The notes under the pieces are model-generated. The model was not told where the DNA came from. It did not search any database and worked only from the letters and a program-made list of their open reading frames with translations. A program made the position numbers and the translations under genes. Source: an uncultured Acetatifactor sp. (lineage in GTDB: Bacteria; Bacillota; Clostridia; Lachnospirales; Lachnospiraceae). Taken from it: a stretch of DNA of 5,592 nt. The stretch is from contig CAOOJO010000207.1 in the NCBI GenBank assembly GCA_948496895.1, positions 1-5,592 of the forward strand. The letters are read 5' to 3'. How positions within the stretch are numbered: the first letter of the stretch is position 1; every line of letters begins with the position of its first letter. This document shows, in pieces, positions 1 to 5,045 of this stretch.

Positions 1-1281
1 CCCCTGTTCTGGGTCATGCTGTTCTGGGGCCTGTGGCTCCTCTGGAATGACCTGCGGCACAACAGGAAGGTATGGCGCTGCAGCCTGACAGCAAAGCTTT
101 ACCGCACATTCAGCGCAAAGAACATGGATCAGCCCCTGTCCCGGAAGATGGCCCGCAGAAACCGGCGGCTCTTCTTTGGCGGCCTGATTTACGCCGTCCT
201 GATGGTGGAGCAGGTGGCGTTGGTGGATACCCTCTGGAAAGGAGAGCATGCGAGGGCCATCGTCTGCCTGCTGGCCGCCCTGGAGACCATTTTCTTCCTG
301 ACGGTGCTGTACCTGACCCTGCGGAAGAACATGAAAGCGGCCCGGGAGGTGGAGGCGCTGTCCCGCCGCATCACGGAAATCAGGAACGGCGACTATGGGG
401 AGGGCCGGAGCAAAGCGGCTGGCAGCGGCCCGGAGGTGCAAAGCGGCGAAAATCCCGGAGACGGCCATGGCCGCCCGAAGCCAGACGGCGTCTCAGGCCA
501 TGAAGCGGAATTCGGCCAGGATCTGCAGCCTGTCATGGCCCGGCTGGAGGACATCCGCCACGGCATGGCAATGGCGGTGGACGAACAGATGAAGAGCCAG
601 CGCATGAAGGTGGAGCTGATTGCCAACGTGTCCCACGACATCAAGACCCCCCTGACCTCCATCATCAGCTATGTGGAGCTCCTGAAGCAGGAGGAAGGCC
701 TGCCGGATTACATAAAGGATTATGTCAGGATTCTGGACGAGAAATCCCAACGGCTGAAGAACATGATTGCGGATGTATTTTCCGTGAGCAAGGCCGCCTC
801 CGGAGAGCTGCCCATTGCCATGGAGGAGCTGGATTTCGGCAAGCTCCTGCGCCAGACACTGGCGGACATGGAGGAACAGATTAAAGACAGTGAAGTAGTA
901 TTTCGGACGGAGATTCCGGACACGCCCGTGACGATCATGGCGGACGGCCAGCGCATGTACCGCGTCTTCCAGAACCTGTTCCAGAACGCCCTGAAATACT
1001 CCCTCCAGGGCTCCAGGGTCTACGTGGCCCTGCACACGGACGGCTCCCTGGCGGTGGCCAGCGTGAAGAACACCTCCAGCCAGGAGCTGGAAAAGGGGAA
1101 GGACTTCGCCGAGCGCTTTGCCAGAGGGGACGCCAGCCGCACCGATGGCGGAAGCGGCCTGGGGCTGTCCATCGCCCAGAGCTTCACCGAGGCCTGCGGC
1201 GGCGAATTCTCCTGGGAGACGGACGCGGATCTGTTCATAGTCAAAATCACATTTAAGATTCTGTCTGACGAAAAGCAATAA
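1..1281 (+). CDS. Membrane sensor histidine kinase, C-terminal part (5' end outside window)
   Basis: Sensor kinase of a two-component system: it autophosphorylates on a histidine and passes the phosphate to a response regulator that is not in this window. The frame is open from base 1, so the Met at 16 is probably internal; residues here count from it. A hydrophobic stretch at the edge (to about residue 11) is followed by a strongly basic loop (about 12-51), two further membrane segments (about 52-73 and 80-102), then cytoplasmic sequence. The basic loop and short second loop fit the positive-inside rule. The dimerisation/H-box reads VSHDIKTPLTS with phospho-acceptor His207. The ATPase domain has an N-box with Asn320 and Asn324, an F-box-like FAERFARGD, and a G2 box GGSGLGLS at 378-385. 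A classical DxGxG G1 box is not visible; VKNTSS stands about where it should be. A Gly/Pro-rich insert lies at about 130-165. The stimulus cannot be inferred. Kinase identity is sure; subfamily is not. Confidence 0.95.
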   Translation, partial: PLFWVMLFWGLWLLWNDLRHNRKVWRCSLTAKLYRTFSAKNMDQPLSRKMARRNRRLFFGGLIYAVLMVEQVALVDTLWKGEHARAIVCLLAALETIFFLTVLYLTLRKNMKAAREVEALSRRITEIRNGDYGEGRSKAAGSGPEVQSGENPGDGHGRPKPDGVSGHEAEFGQDLQPVMARLEDIRHGMAMAVDEQMKSQRMKVELIANVSHDIKTPLTSIISYVELLKQEEGLPDYIKDYVRILDEKSQRLKNMIADVFSVSKAASGELPIAMEELDFGKLLRQTLADMEEQIKDSEVVFRTEIPDTPVTIMADGQRMYRVFQNLFQNALKYSLQGSRVYVALHTDGSLAVASVKNTSSQELEKGKDFAERFARGDASRTDGGSGLGLSIAQSFTEACGGEFSWETDADLFIVKITFKILSDEKQ

Positions 1282-1288
1282 CAAAGAG

Positions 1289-1319
1289 CAGGGCGACCGG
1301 ATTCCAGCCGCCCTGTTTT
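1289..1319 (+). terminator. Intrinsic terminator of the histidine kinase gene
   Basis: A perfect 7-bp GC-rich stem, CAGGGCG (1289-1295) with CGCCCTG (1309-1315), encloses a 13-nt loop and is followed at once by TTTT and then GT. It begins 7 nt after the kinase stop codon, so it most likely ends that operon and separates it from the tRNA gene. Confidence 0.85.
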
Positions 1320-1365
1320 GTCGCAAAAATCAAAAAAAGAAAAAAAATTAAAAAATTTTAAAAAA

Positions 1366-1408
1366 GTACTTGCATTTTCTCCCAAGGTGTAGTAATATAA
1401 GCAAGTAC
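1366..1408. repeat. Perfect 8-bp inverted repeat framing the tRNA promoter
   Basis: GTACTTGC (1366-1373) is exactly reverse-complemented by GCAAGTAC (1401-1408), with 27 bp between. The left arm covers most of the -35 box and the right arm covers the predicted start site, so the two arms embrace the core promoter. It may be an operator for a dimeric regulator, or simply the preferred sequence of stable-RNA promoters in this lineage. Confidence 0.6.
1370..1398 (+). promoter_or_regulatory. Sigma-A-like promoter of the tRNA-Glu gene, with upstream A-tracts
   Basis: A -35 element TTGCAT (1370-1375) and a -10 element TAATAT (1393-1398) are separated by exactly 17 bp, placing the transcription start near 1405 and giving a precursor leader of about 40 nt before the tRNA. 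The 45 bases upstream (about 1321-1365) are nearly all A and T, with several A-runs, and resemble an UP element of the kind that boosts stable-RNA promoters. The element matches are seen directly; activity is inferred. Confidence 0.75.
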
Positions 1409-1445
1409 CGAGGCGATGACATCTAAAAGAAAGAATCGCAAATAT

Positions 1446-1517
1446 GGCTGATTGGTCAAGCGGTTAAGACGCCGCCCTCTCACGGCGGAAACAGGGGTTC
1501 GATTCCCCTATCAGCTG
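1446..1517 (+). tRNA. tRNA-Glu (anticodon CTC)
   Basis: A full cloverleaf can be folded. The acceptor stem is 1446-1452 with 1510-1516 (seven pairs, the first being G-U). The D stem is GTC/GAC (1455-1457 with 1468-1470). The anticodon stem is CCGCC/GGCGG (1472-1476 with 1484-1488) with loop CTCTCAC. The T arm is AGGGG/CCCCT around TTCGATT (1493-1509). The anticodon CTC at 1479-1481 reads GAG, and the arm closely resembles bacterial tRNA-Glu. The discriminator base is G1517. CCA is not encoded (TTC follows), so it would be added after transcription. The gene stands alone between its own promoter and terminator. Confidence 0.97.
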
Positions 1518-1547
1518 TTCTTAAGAGAATAGTTCTGCAAGGAAAGG

Positions 1548-1586
1548 TGCTGGGAATTGATTTCATAATGTTCCCGCATTTTTTTT
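1548..1586 (+). terminator. Intrinsic terminator of the tRNA-Glu gene
   Basis: TGC-T-GGGAA (1548-1556) pairs with TTCCCGCA (1571-1578), giving eight base pairs with one bulged T and a 14-nt loop, followed by eight consecutive T residues (1579-1586). It lies 30 nt after the tRNA 3' end and 14 nt before the topA -35 element, so the tRNA and topA are probably transcribed separately. Confidence 0.85.
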
Positions 1587-1600
1587 GTGAAAAATACCAA

Positions 1601-1629
1601 TTGCACATCTTTTTTTTTCGAGGTATAGT
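1601..1629 (+). promoter_or_regulatory. Sigma-A-like promoter of topA with a T9 spacer tract
   Basis: TTGCAC (1601-1606) and TATAGT (1624-1629) are 17 bp apart, with a start expected near 1636, giving a leader of about 70 nt before topA. The spacer contains nine consecutive T residues (1610-1618). TTGCAC occurs again at 1631-1636, just after the -10 box, but no good -10 lies at the right distance for that copy. Confidence 0.7.
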
Positions 1630-1704
1630 ATTGCACGGATGCTCAAATAATACACGATATTTAGAAATCATATCAATCATATAGTAAGCAGAGGAACATT
1701 CATT

Positions 1705-3798
1705 ATGGCAAAATATCTGGTAATCGTAGAGTCACCGGCGAAAGTGAAGACCATCAAGAAATTTTTAGGCTCCAACTATCAAGTGGCTGCCAGCAACGGA
1801 CATGTCCGCGACCTCCCCAAGAGCTCTCTGGGGATAGACGTGGAGCATGACTATGAGCCCAAGTACATCACCATCCGCGGAAAAGGCGACATCCTGGCCA
1901 ACCTGCGCAAGGAAGTCCGCAAGGCCGAGAAAATCTACCTCGCCACCGACCCGGACCGGGAGGGGGAGGCCATCTCCTGGCATCTGCTCTACGCCCTGAA
2001 GCTGGAGGAGAAGCTGAAGGAGAAAAAGGTCTACCGCATCACCTTCAACGAAATCACCAAGAACGCGGTGAAGGAATCCCTGAAGAACGCCCGGGAGATC
2101 AACATGAACCTGGTGGACGCCCAGCAGGCCCGCCGCATGCTGGACCGCATGGTGGGCTACCGCATCTCCCCTTTATTATGGAAGAAAGTCAAACGGGGCT
2201 TAAGCGCCGGGCGGGTGCAGTCCGTGGCCCTGCGCATCATCTGCGACAGGGAGGAGGAAATCGATGCCTTCATCCCGGAGGAATACTGGACCCTGGACGT
2301 GACCCTGGACGTGAAGGGCGAGAAGAAGCCCATCTGCGCCAGGTATTACGGCACCGTAGACGAAAAGAAGGGCATCACCTGCAAGGAAGAAGCCGACAAA
2401 ATCATGGCTTCCCTGAAGGGTGCGAAATACGCCGTCAAGGAGGTGAAGAAGGGAGAGCGGCACAAGAAGCCTCCCCTGCCCTTCACCACCTCCACCCTCC
2501 AGCAGGAGGCCAGCAGGGCGCTGAACTTCTCCACCCAGAAGACCATGCGCCTGGCCCAGCAGCTCTATGAGGGCGTGGACATAGAGGGCGAGGGCACGGT
2601 GGGCCTGATTACCTACCTGCGTACTGACTCCACCCGTGTCTCCAAGGAAGCCGAGGACATGGCGGAGACCTTCATCACCGCCCAGTATGGCGAAAAATAC
2701 CTGGCCCAGACCGCCGGGGAGAAGAAGAACAGCCAGAAGATACAGGATGCCCATGAGGCCATCCGCCCCACGGATCTGAACCGCATCCCCACGGCAATCA
2801 AGGAGCAGCTGCCCAGAGACCTGTTCCGGCTTTACCAGCTGGTCTGGAAGCGTTTCGTGGCCAGCCGCATGAGTCCGGCGCAGTACGAGACCACCTCTGT
2901 CCGCATCCAGGCGGCGGACCAGATTTTCACCGTGTCCGCCTCGGCCATGAAGTTCGACGGATTTCTAAGCGTATACAATCCCGCCGATGAGGAGAAGGAG
3001 GAGAACGCCCTGACCGTAGGGCTTAGCAGGGACAGCGTCCTCACCTTTGCCTCCTTCAACCCCGGGCAGCATTTCACCCAGCCCCCGGCCCATTACACCG
3101 AGGCGTCTCTGGTGCGGGCCTTGGAGGAGCTTGGCATAGGCCGCCCCAGCACCTACGCCCCCACGATTACCACCATCCTGGCCCGGCGCTATGTGGTGAA
3201 GGAGGAGAAGAACCTCTATGTCACGGAGCTGGGCGAGGTGGTGAACCACATGATGAAGGAGGCCTTCCCCTCCATCGTGGACGTGCACTTCACCGCCAGC
3301 ATGGAGGCCTTGCTGGACGGCGTGGAGGAGGGGGACGTGAAATGGAAGACAGTGGTGTCGAATTTCTATCCCGACCTGGACGAGGCGGTGCAGTCGGCGG
3401 AGAAGGAGCTGGCGGAGGTGTCCATCGCCGACGAGGTCAGCGACGAGGAATGCGACCTCTGCGGCCGGAAGATGGTGATCAAGTACGGCCCCCACGGCAG
3501 GTTCCTGGCCTGCCCCGGCTTCCCGGAGTGCCGCAACACCAAGCCATACTTCGAGAAGATCGGCGTGGCCTGCCCCAAGTGCGGCAAGGACGTGGTGCTG
3601 AAGAAGACCAAGAAGGGCAGAAAGTACTACGGCTGCATCGACAATCCGGAATGCGACTTCATGTCCTGGCAGAAGCCCTCGGGGGAGAGCTGCCCCCGCT
3701 GCGGGGCGCCCCTTCTGATCAAGGGGAACAAGCTGGTGTGCAGCGACGCCCAGTGCGGTTACCATATTCTGTCTGAATTGTCAAACAAATCTGTGTAA
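1705..3798 (+). CDS. topA: DNA topoisomerase I (type IA)
   Basis: Relaxes negatively supercoiled DNA by cutting one strand through a 5'-phosphotyrosyl link, and so balances gyrase. At 697 aa it has the usual length for a Gram-positive TopA. The N-terminal Toprim domain has catalytic Glu9 in IVESPAK and the metal-binding acidic set in TDPDREGEA (Asp82, Asp84, Glu86). The conserved GLSAGRVQS is at 165-173. The active-site Tyr304 sits in LITYLRTDS. The C-terminus has three four-cysteine zinc ribbons: Cys583/586/603/609, Cys623/626/644/650 and Cys663/666/679/684. All key residues are present, so the enzyme should be active. The start is supported by AGAGGA (1690-1695), 9 nt upstream of ATG. It has its own promoter; no hairpin terminator separates it from codY, so some read-through is likely. 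dprA, the usual neighbour upstream in Bacillus, is not adjacent here. Confidence 0.99.
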   Translation: MAKYLVIVESPAKVKTIKKFLGSNYQVAASNGHVRDLPKSSLGIDVEHDYEPKYITIRGKGDILANLRKEVRKAEKIYLATDPDREGEAISWHLLYALKLEEKLKEKKVYRITFNEITKNAVKESLKNAREINMNLVDAQQARRMLDRMVGYRISPLLWKKVKRGLSAGRVQSVALRIICDREEEIDAFIPEEYWTLDVTLDVKGEKKPICARYYGTVDEKKGITCKEEADKIMASLKGAKYAVKEVKKGERHKKPPLPFTTSTLQQEASRALNFSTQKTMRLAQQLYEGVDIEGEGTVGLITYLRTDSTRVSKEAEDMAETFITAQYGEKYLAQTAGEKKNSQKIQDAHEAIRPTDLNRIPTAIKEQLPRDLFRLYQLVWKRFVASRMSPAQYETTSVRIQAADQIFTVSASAMKFDGFLSVYNPADEEKEENALTVGLSRDSVLTFASFNPGQHFTQPPAHYTEASLVRALEELGIGRPSTYAPTITTILARRYVVKEEKNLYVTELGEVVNHMMKEAFPSIVDVHFTASMEALLDGVEEGDVKWKTVVSNFYPDLDEAVQSAEKELAEVSIADEVSDEECDLCGRKMVIKYGPHGRFLACPGFPECRNTKPYFEKIGVACPKCGKDVVLKKTKKGRKYYGCIDNPECDFMSWQKPSGESCPRCGAPLLIKGNKLVCSDAQCGYHILSELSNKSV

Positions 3799-3824
3799 AT
3801 GCGAAAATTTTGACTGTTTGTGGA

Positions 3825-3853
3825 TTGTAATCTGATTTTATTTGTGATATGAT
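3825..3853 (+). promoter_or_regulatory. Extended -10 promoter of codY
   Basis: TTGTAA (3825-3830) and TATGAT (3848-3853) are 17 bp apart. The -10 box is preceded by TGA (3845-3847), the TGn extended -10 motif. The start would fall near 3860, giving a leader of about 90 nt. The topA-codY gap (3799-3949) has no clear terminator, only a weak 6-bp repeat GTCAAA/TTTGAC (3780-3785 with 3809-3814), so codY may be transcribed both from here and by read-through from topA. Confidence 0.65.
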
Positions 3854-3854
3854 A

Positions 3855-3902
3855 GGATTGCATAGAAACAGGCGGTCAGGAAGGCGGGATAGTCTGCAAT
3901 CC
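3855..3902 (+). repeat. Perfect 8-bp inverted repeat at the start of the codY leader
   Basis: GGATTGCA (3855-3862) is exactly reverse-complemented by TGCAATCC (3895-3902), enclosing 32 nt. The left arm begins 2 bp after the -10 box and overlaps the predicted start site, so it could be an operator. If transcription starts a little upstream, or comes from topA, it could instead form a long-looped leader stem. GGATTG also occurs at 3822-3827, overlapping the -35 box, so the motif is present three times around the promoter. Confidence 0.55.
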
Positions 3903-3949
3903 GCGGGGCCGATGTCATTCATGCGCGGGACAAAAGCGGAGGAAGGCGA

Positions 3950-4741
3950 ATGAGTAGCGTACAGCTTCTGGATAAGACCAGAAAAATCGGTAAACTGTTG
4001 CACAATAACAATTCCAGCAAGGTGGTGTTCAACGACATCTGCAAGGTGATGCGCGAGATTCTGGAGTCCAATGTGCTGGTCATCAGCCGCAAGGGAAAGG
4101 TGCTGGGCGTGGGCAAGTCCGATGGAATCGATTCCATCACCGAGCTGATAGACGAGAATGTGGGCGGCTTCGTGGACGCCATGCTCAACGAAAGGCTCCT
4201 GGGGGTGCTTTCCACCAAGGAGAACGTGAATCTGGAGACCCTGGGCTTCGAAAGCCCGGACATCCGCAAGTTCCAGGCCATCATCACGCCCATCGAGATT
4301 GCGGGAGAGAGGCTGGGTACGCTCTTCATCTACAAATGCGACAAACAGTACGAGATAGACGACATCATCCTCTGCGAATACGGCACTACGGTGGTGGGGC
4401 TGGAGATGCTGAGGGCCATCAACGAGGAGAGCGCCGAGGAGAGCCGCAAGGTGGCTGTGGTGAAATCCGCGATCAGCACCCTTTCCTTCTCCGAGATGGA
4501 AGCCATCACCCATATCTTCGATGAGCTGAACGGCATGGAGGGAATCCTGGTGGCCAGCAAGATAGCGGACAGGGTGGGAATCACCCGCTCGGTCATCGTC
4601 AACGCCCTGCGCAAGTTCGAAAGCGCGGGGGTAATCGAGTCCCGCTCCTCGGGCATGAAGGGGACCTATATCAAGGTGCTCAACGACGTGCTGTTCGACG
4701 AGATAGAGGAGCTGAAGCGCCAGAGCCAGCATAAGCAATAA
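3950..4741 (+). CDS. codY: GTP-sensing global transcriptional regulator CodY
   Basis: DNA-binding repressor/activator that in Gram-positive bacteria senses branched-chain amino acids and GTP and controls nitrogen and amino-acid metabolism, and in several species motility and virulence. At 263 aa it is the normal length (B. subtilis 259). Residues 1 to about 155 form the GAF-type sensor domain, with the family segments SRKGK (46-50), GERLGTL (119-125) and EYGTTVVG (143-150). The C-terminal winged helix-turn-helix (about 180-250) includes ASKIADRVGITRSVIVNALR from residue 202, identical as far as I recall to the Bacillus recognition region, then GVIESRSSGMKGTYIKVLN. The effector loop (about 54-100) is much less conserved, and the Arg that binds isoleucine in B. 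subtilis (Arg61) is not evident. The start is supported by GGAGG (3938-3942), 7 nt before ATG. Preceded by topA and followed by a terminator and the flagellar operon, as in a shortened Bacillus arrangement. Confidence 0.98.
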   Translation: MSSVQLLDKTRKIGKLLHNNNSSKVVFNDICKVMREILESNVLVISRKGKVLGVGKSDGIDSITELIDENVGGFVDAMLNERLLGVLSTKENVNLETLGFESPDIRKFQAIITPIEIAGERLGTLFIYKCDKQYEIDDIILCEYGTTVVGLEMLRAINEESAEESRKVAVVKSAISTLSFSEMEAITHIFDELNGMEGILVASKIADRVGITRSVIVNALRKFESAGVIESRSSGMKGTYIKVLNDVLFDEIEELKRQSQHKQ

Positions 4742-4771
4742 GGAATAAAGGATAAAACAGCAGATAGAAGA

Positions 4772-4816
4772 CTACAAGCCAAAAGGATTTGGGACACCCG
4801 TGAGGTCGAACTGTAG
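4772..4816 (+). ncRNA. Possible three-way-junction RNA in the codY 3' region (tentative)
   Basis: CTACA (4772-4776) pairs with TGTAG (4812-4816), closing two internal hairpins: CCAAA-AGGA-TTTGG (4779-4792), and a weaker GA-CC/GG-TC stem (4793-4798 with 4804-4807) with two bulged bases and loop CGTGA. The codY terminator starts 11 nt later. The stems are short, so this may be chance; it matches no riboswitch class I recognise. It could be a 3'-UTR structure or the body of a small RNA ending at the terminator. Confidence 0.25.
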
Positions 4817-4826
4817 GGAGAGAGAT

Positions 4827-4863
4827 AAAGGGATTTATTGAATCAGGCAATAAGTCCCTTTTT
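4827..4863 (+). terminator. Intrinsic terminator of codY
   Basis: A 14-pair stem: AAAGGGA, T, TTATTG (4827-4840) pairs with CAATAA, G, TCCCTTT (4848-4861), where T4834 and G4854 form a U-G wobble, around a 7-nt loop AATCAGG. The T-run 4859-4863 ends the structure and partly lies in the stem. It should stop most codY transcripts before the flagellar operon. Confidence 0.85.
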
Positions 4864-4880
4864 CCATGTACGGCCCTCTG

Positions 4881-4914
4881 CCCAGGCATATGCTATTTCG
4901 GATGCGCCTATGGG
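4881..4914. repeat. Imperfect inverted repeat upstream of the flgB promoter
   Basis: CCCAGGC (4881-4887) pairs with GCCT-AT-GGG read as GCC-T-(AT)-GGG (4906-4914), seven pairs with a 2-nt bulge and an 18-nt loop. It ends 26 bp upstream of the flgB -35 box, so it would act as a DNA site unless a longer read-through transcript is made. Confidence 0.35.
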
Positions 4915-4929
4915 AAATTTAGTAATTTC
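4914..4929. repeat. 16-bp AT-rich palindrome upstream of the flgB -35 box
   Basis: GAAATT (4914-4919) and AATTTC (4924-4929) are exact reverse complements around TAGT. The palindrome ends 11 bp before the -35 box, a usual place for an activator or repressor site. It resembles the CodY consensus AATTTTCWGAAAATT only in its AT-rich twofold character (about 8 of 15 positions in the alignment I tried; an overlapping frame at 4924-4938 gives about 10 of 15). Confidence 0.45.
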
Positions 4930-4940
4930 AAGATAAGGTA

Positions 4941-4969
4941 TTGTTTTTTTCAGAGAAAGATATTACAAT
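4941..4969 (+). promoter_or_regulatory. Sigma-A-like promoter of the flgB flagellar operon
   Basis: TTGTTT (4941-4946) and TACAAT (4964-4969) are 17 bp apart; the start would be near 4976, giving a leader of about 70 nt. The -35 box runs into seven consecutive T residues (4944-4950). A sigma-A type promoter fits an early flagellar operon, as for the Bacillus fla/che operon. Confidence 0.7.
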
Positions 4970-4982
4970 AGACTAATGTGGA

Positions 4983-5008
4983 GAAAGCGGGCTTTCATTT
5001 TATTTTTT
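4983..5008 (+). terminator. Terminator-like hairpin in the flgB leader (candidate attenuator)
   Basis: GAAAG (4983-4987) and CTTTC (4992-4996) form a 5-bp stem with loop CGGG; folding the G-C inside would leave too small a loop. It is followed by ATTTTATTTTTT (4997-5008). It lies about 7 nt after the predicted flgB start site and 37 nt before the ATG. The stem is short and mostly A-U, so termination would be partial at most; it may be a pause or attenuation site. Confidence 0.35.
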
Positions 5009-5045
5009 ACTACATAGAGATAATCGGAGAAGAAAGGAGAATATC

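Larger units (their letters stand above)
4742..5045 (+). other. 304-base codY-flgB intergenic region
   Basis: No credible gene is seen on either strand; the short reading frames have no ribosome binding site or family resemblance. In order it holds a possible three-stem RNA structure (4772-4816), the codY terminator (4827-4863), an imperfect inverted repeat (4881-4914), an AT-rich palindrome (4914-4929), the flgB promoter (4941-4969), a small terminator-like hairpin in the flgB leader (4983-5008) and the flgB ribosome binding site (5033-5039). I looked for a sigma-D/FliA promoter (TAAA, about 15 bp, GCCGATAT) and did not find one. Confidence 0.7.

Noticed and set aside
493..1326. Long antisense reading frame over the kinase gene
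   Set aside because: It lies wholly opposite a clear kinase gene, runs through its terminator, and its Leu/His/Gly-rich product has no motif; it reflects GC-rich codon use on the other strand.
2965..3765. 266-codon antisense frame over topA
   Set aside because: His/Leu/Gly-rich shadow of the topA zinc-ribbon region; no motif.
3795..3809. Possible CodY autoregulatory box upstream of codY
   Set aside because: Only the right half (GAAAATT) fits; about 7 of 15 positions mismatch the consensus.
3780..3814. Terminator between topA and codY
   Set aside because: The GTCAAA/TTTGAC arms are short and AT-rich, with a 23-nt loop and no following T-run.
3719..4738. 339-codon antisense frame over codY and the topA end
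   Set aside because: It is opposite conserved codY sequence, crosses the codY promoter region, and has no recognisable domain or ribosome binding site.
1273..4741. Shared 9-mer AAGCAATAA ending both the kinase gene and codY
   Set aside because: Both encode Lys-Gln-stop; a 9-base match of this composition is readily chance.
4680..4889. Short antisense frame with a hydrophobic stretch in the codY-flgB gap
   Set aside because: It crosses the codY terminator, overlaps codY, and has no ribosome binding site; the hydrophobic part comes from the A-rich 3' region of codY.
4742..5045. Cyclic-di-GMP riboswitch ahead of the flagellar operon
   Set aside because: GGGAC occurs at 4791-4795, but the conserved GEMM core and its tetraloop/receptor pattern are not present, and the position is before a terminator and a separate promoter.
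4864..5045. Sigma-D/FliA promoter for flgB
   Set aside because: No TAAA with GCCGATA-like element at suitable spacing; GATAATCGG at 5019-5027 is neither the motif nor its correct orientation.
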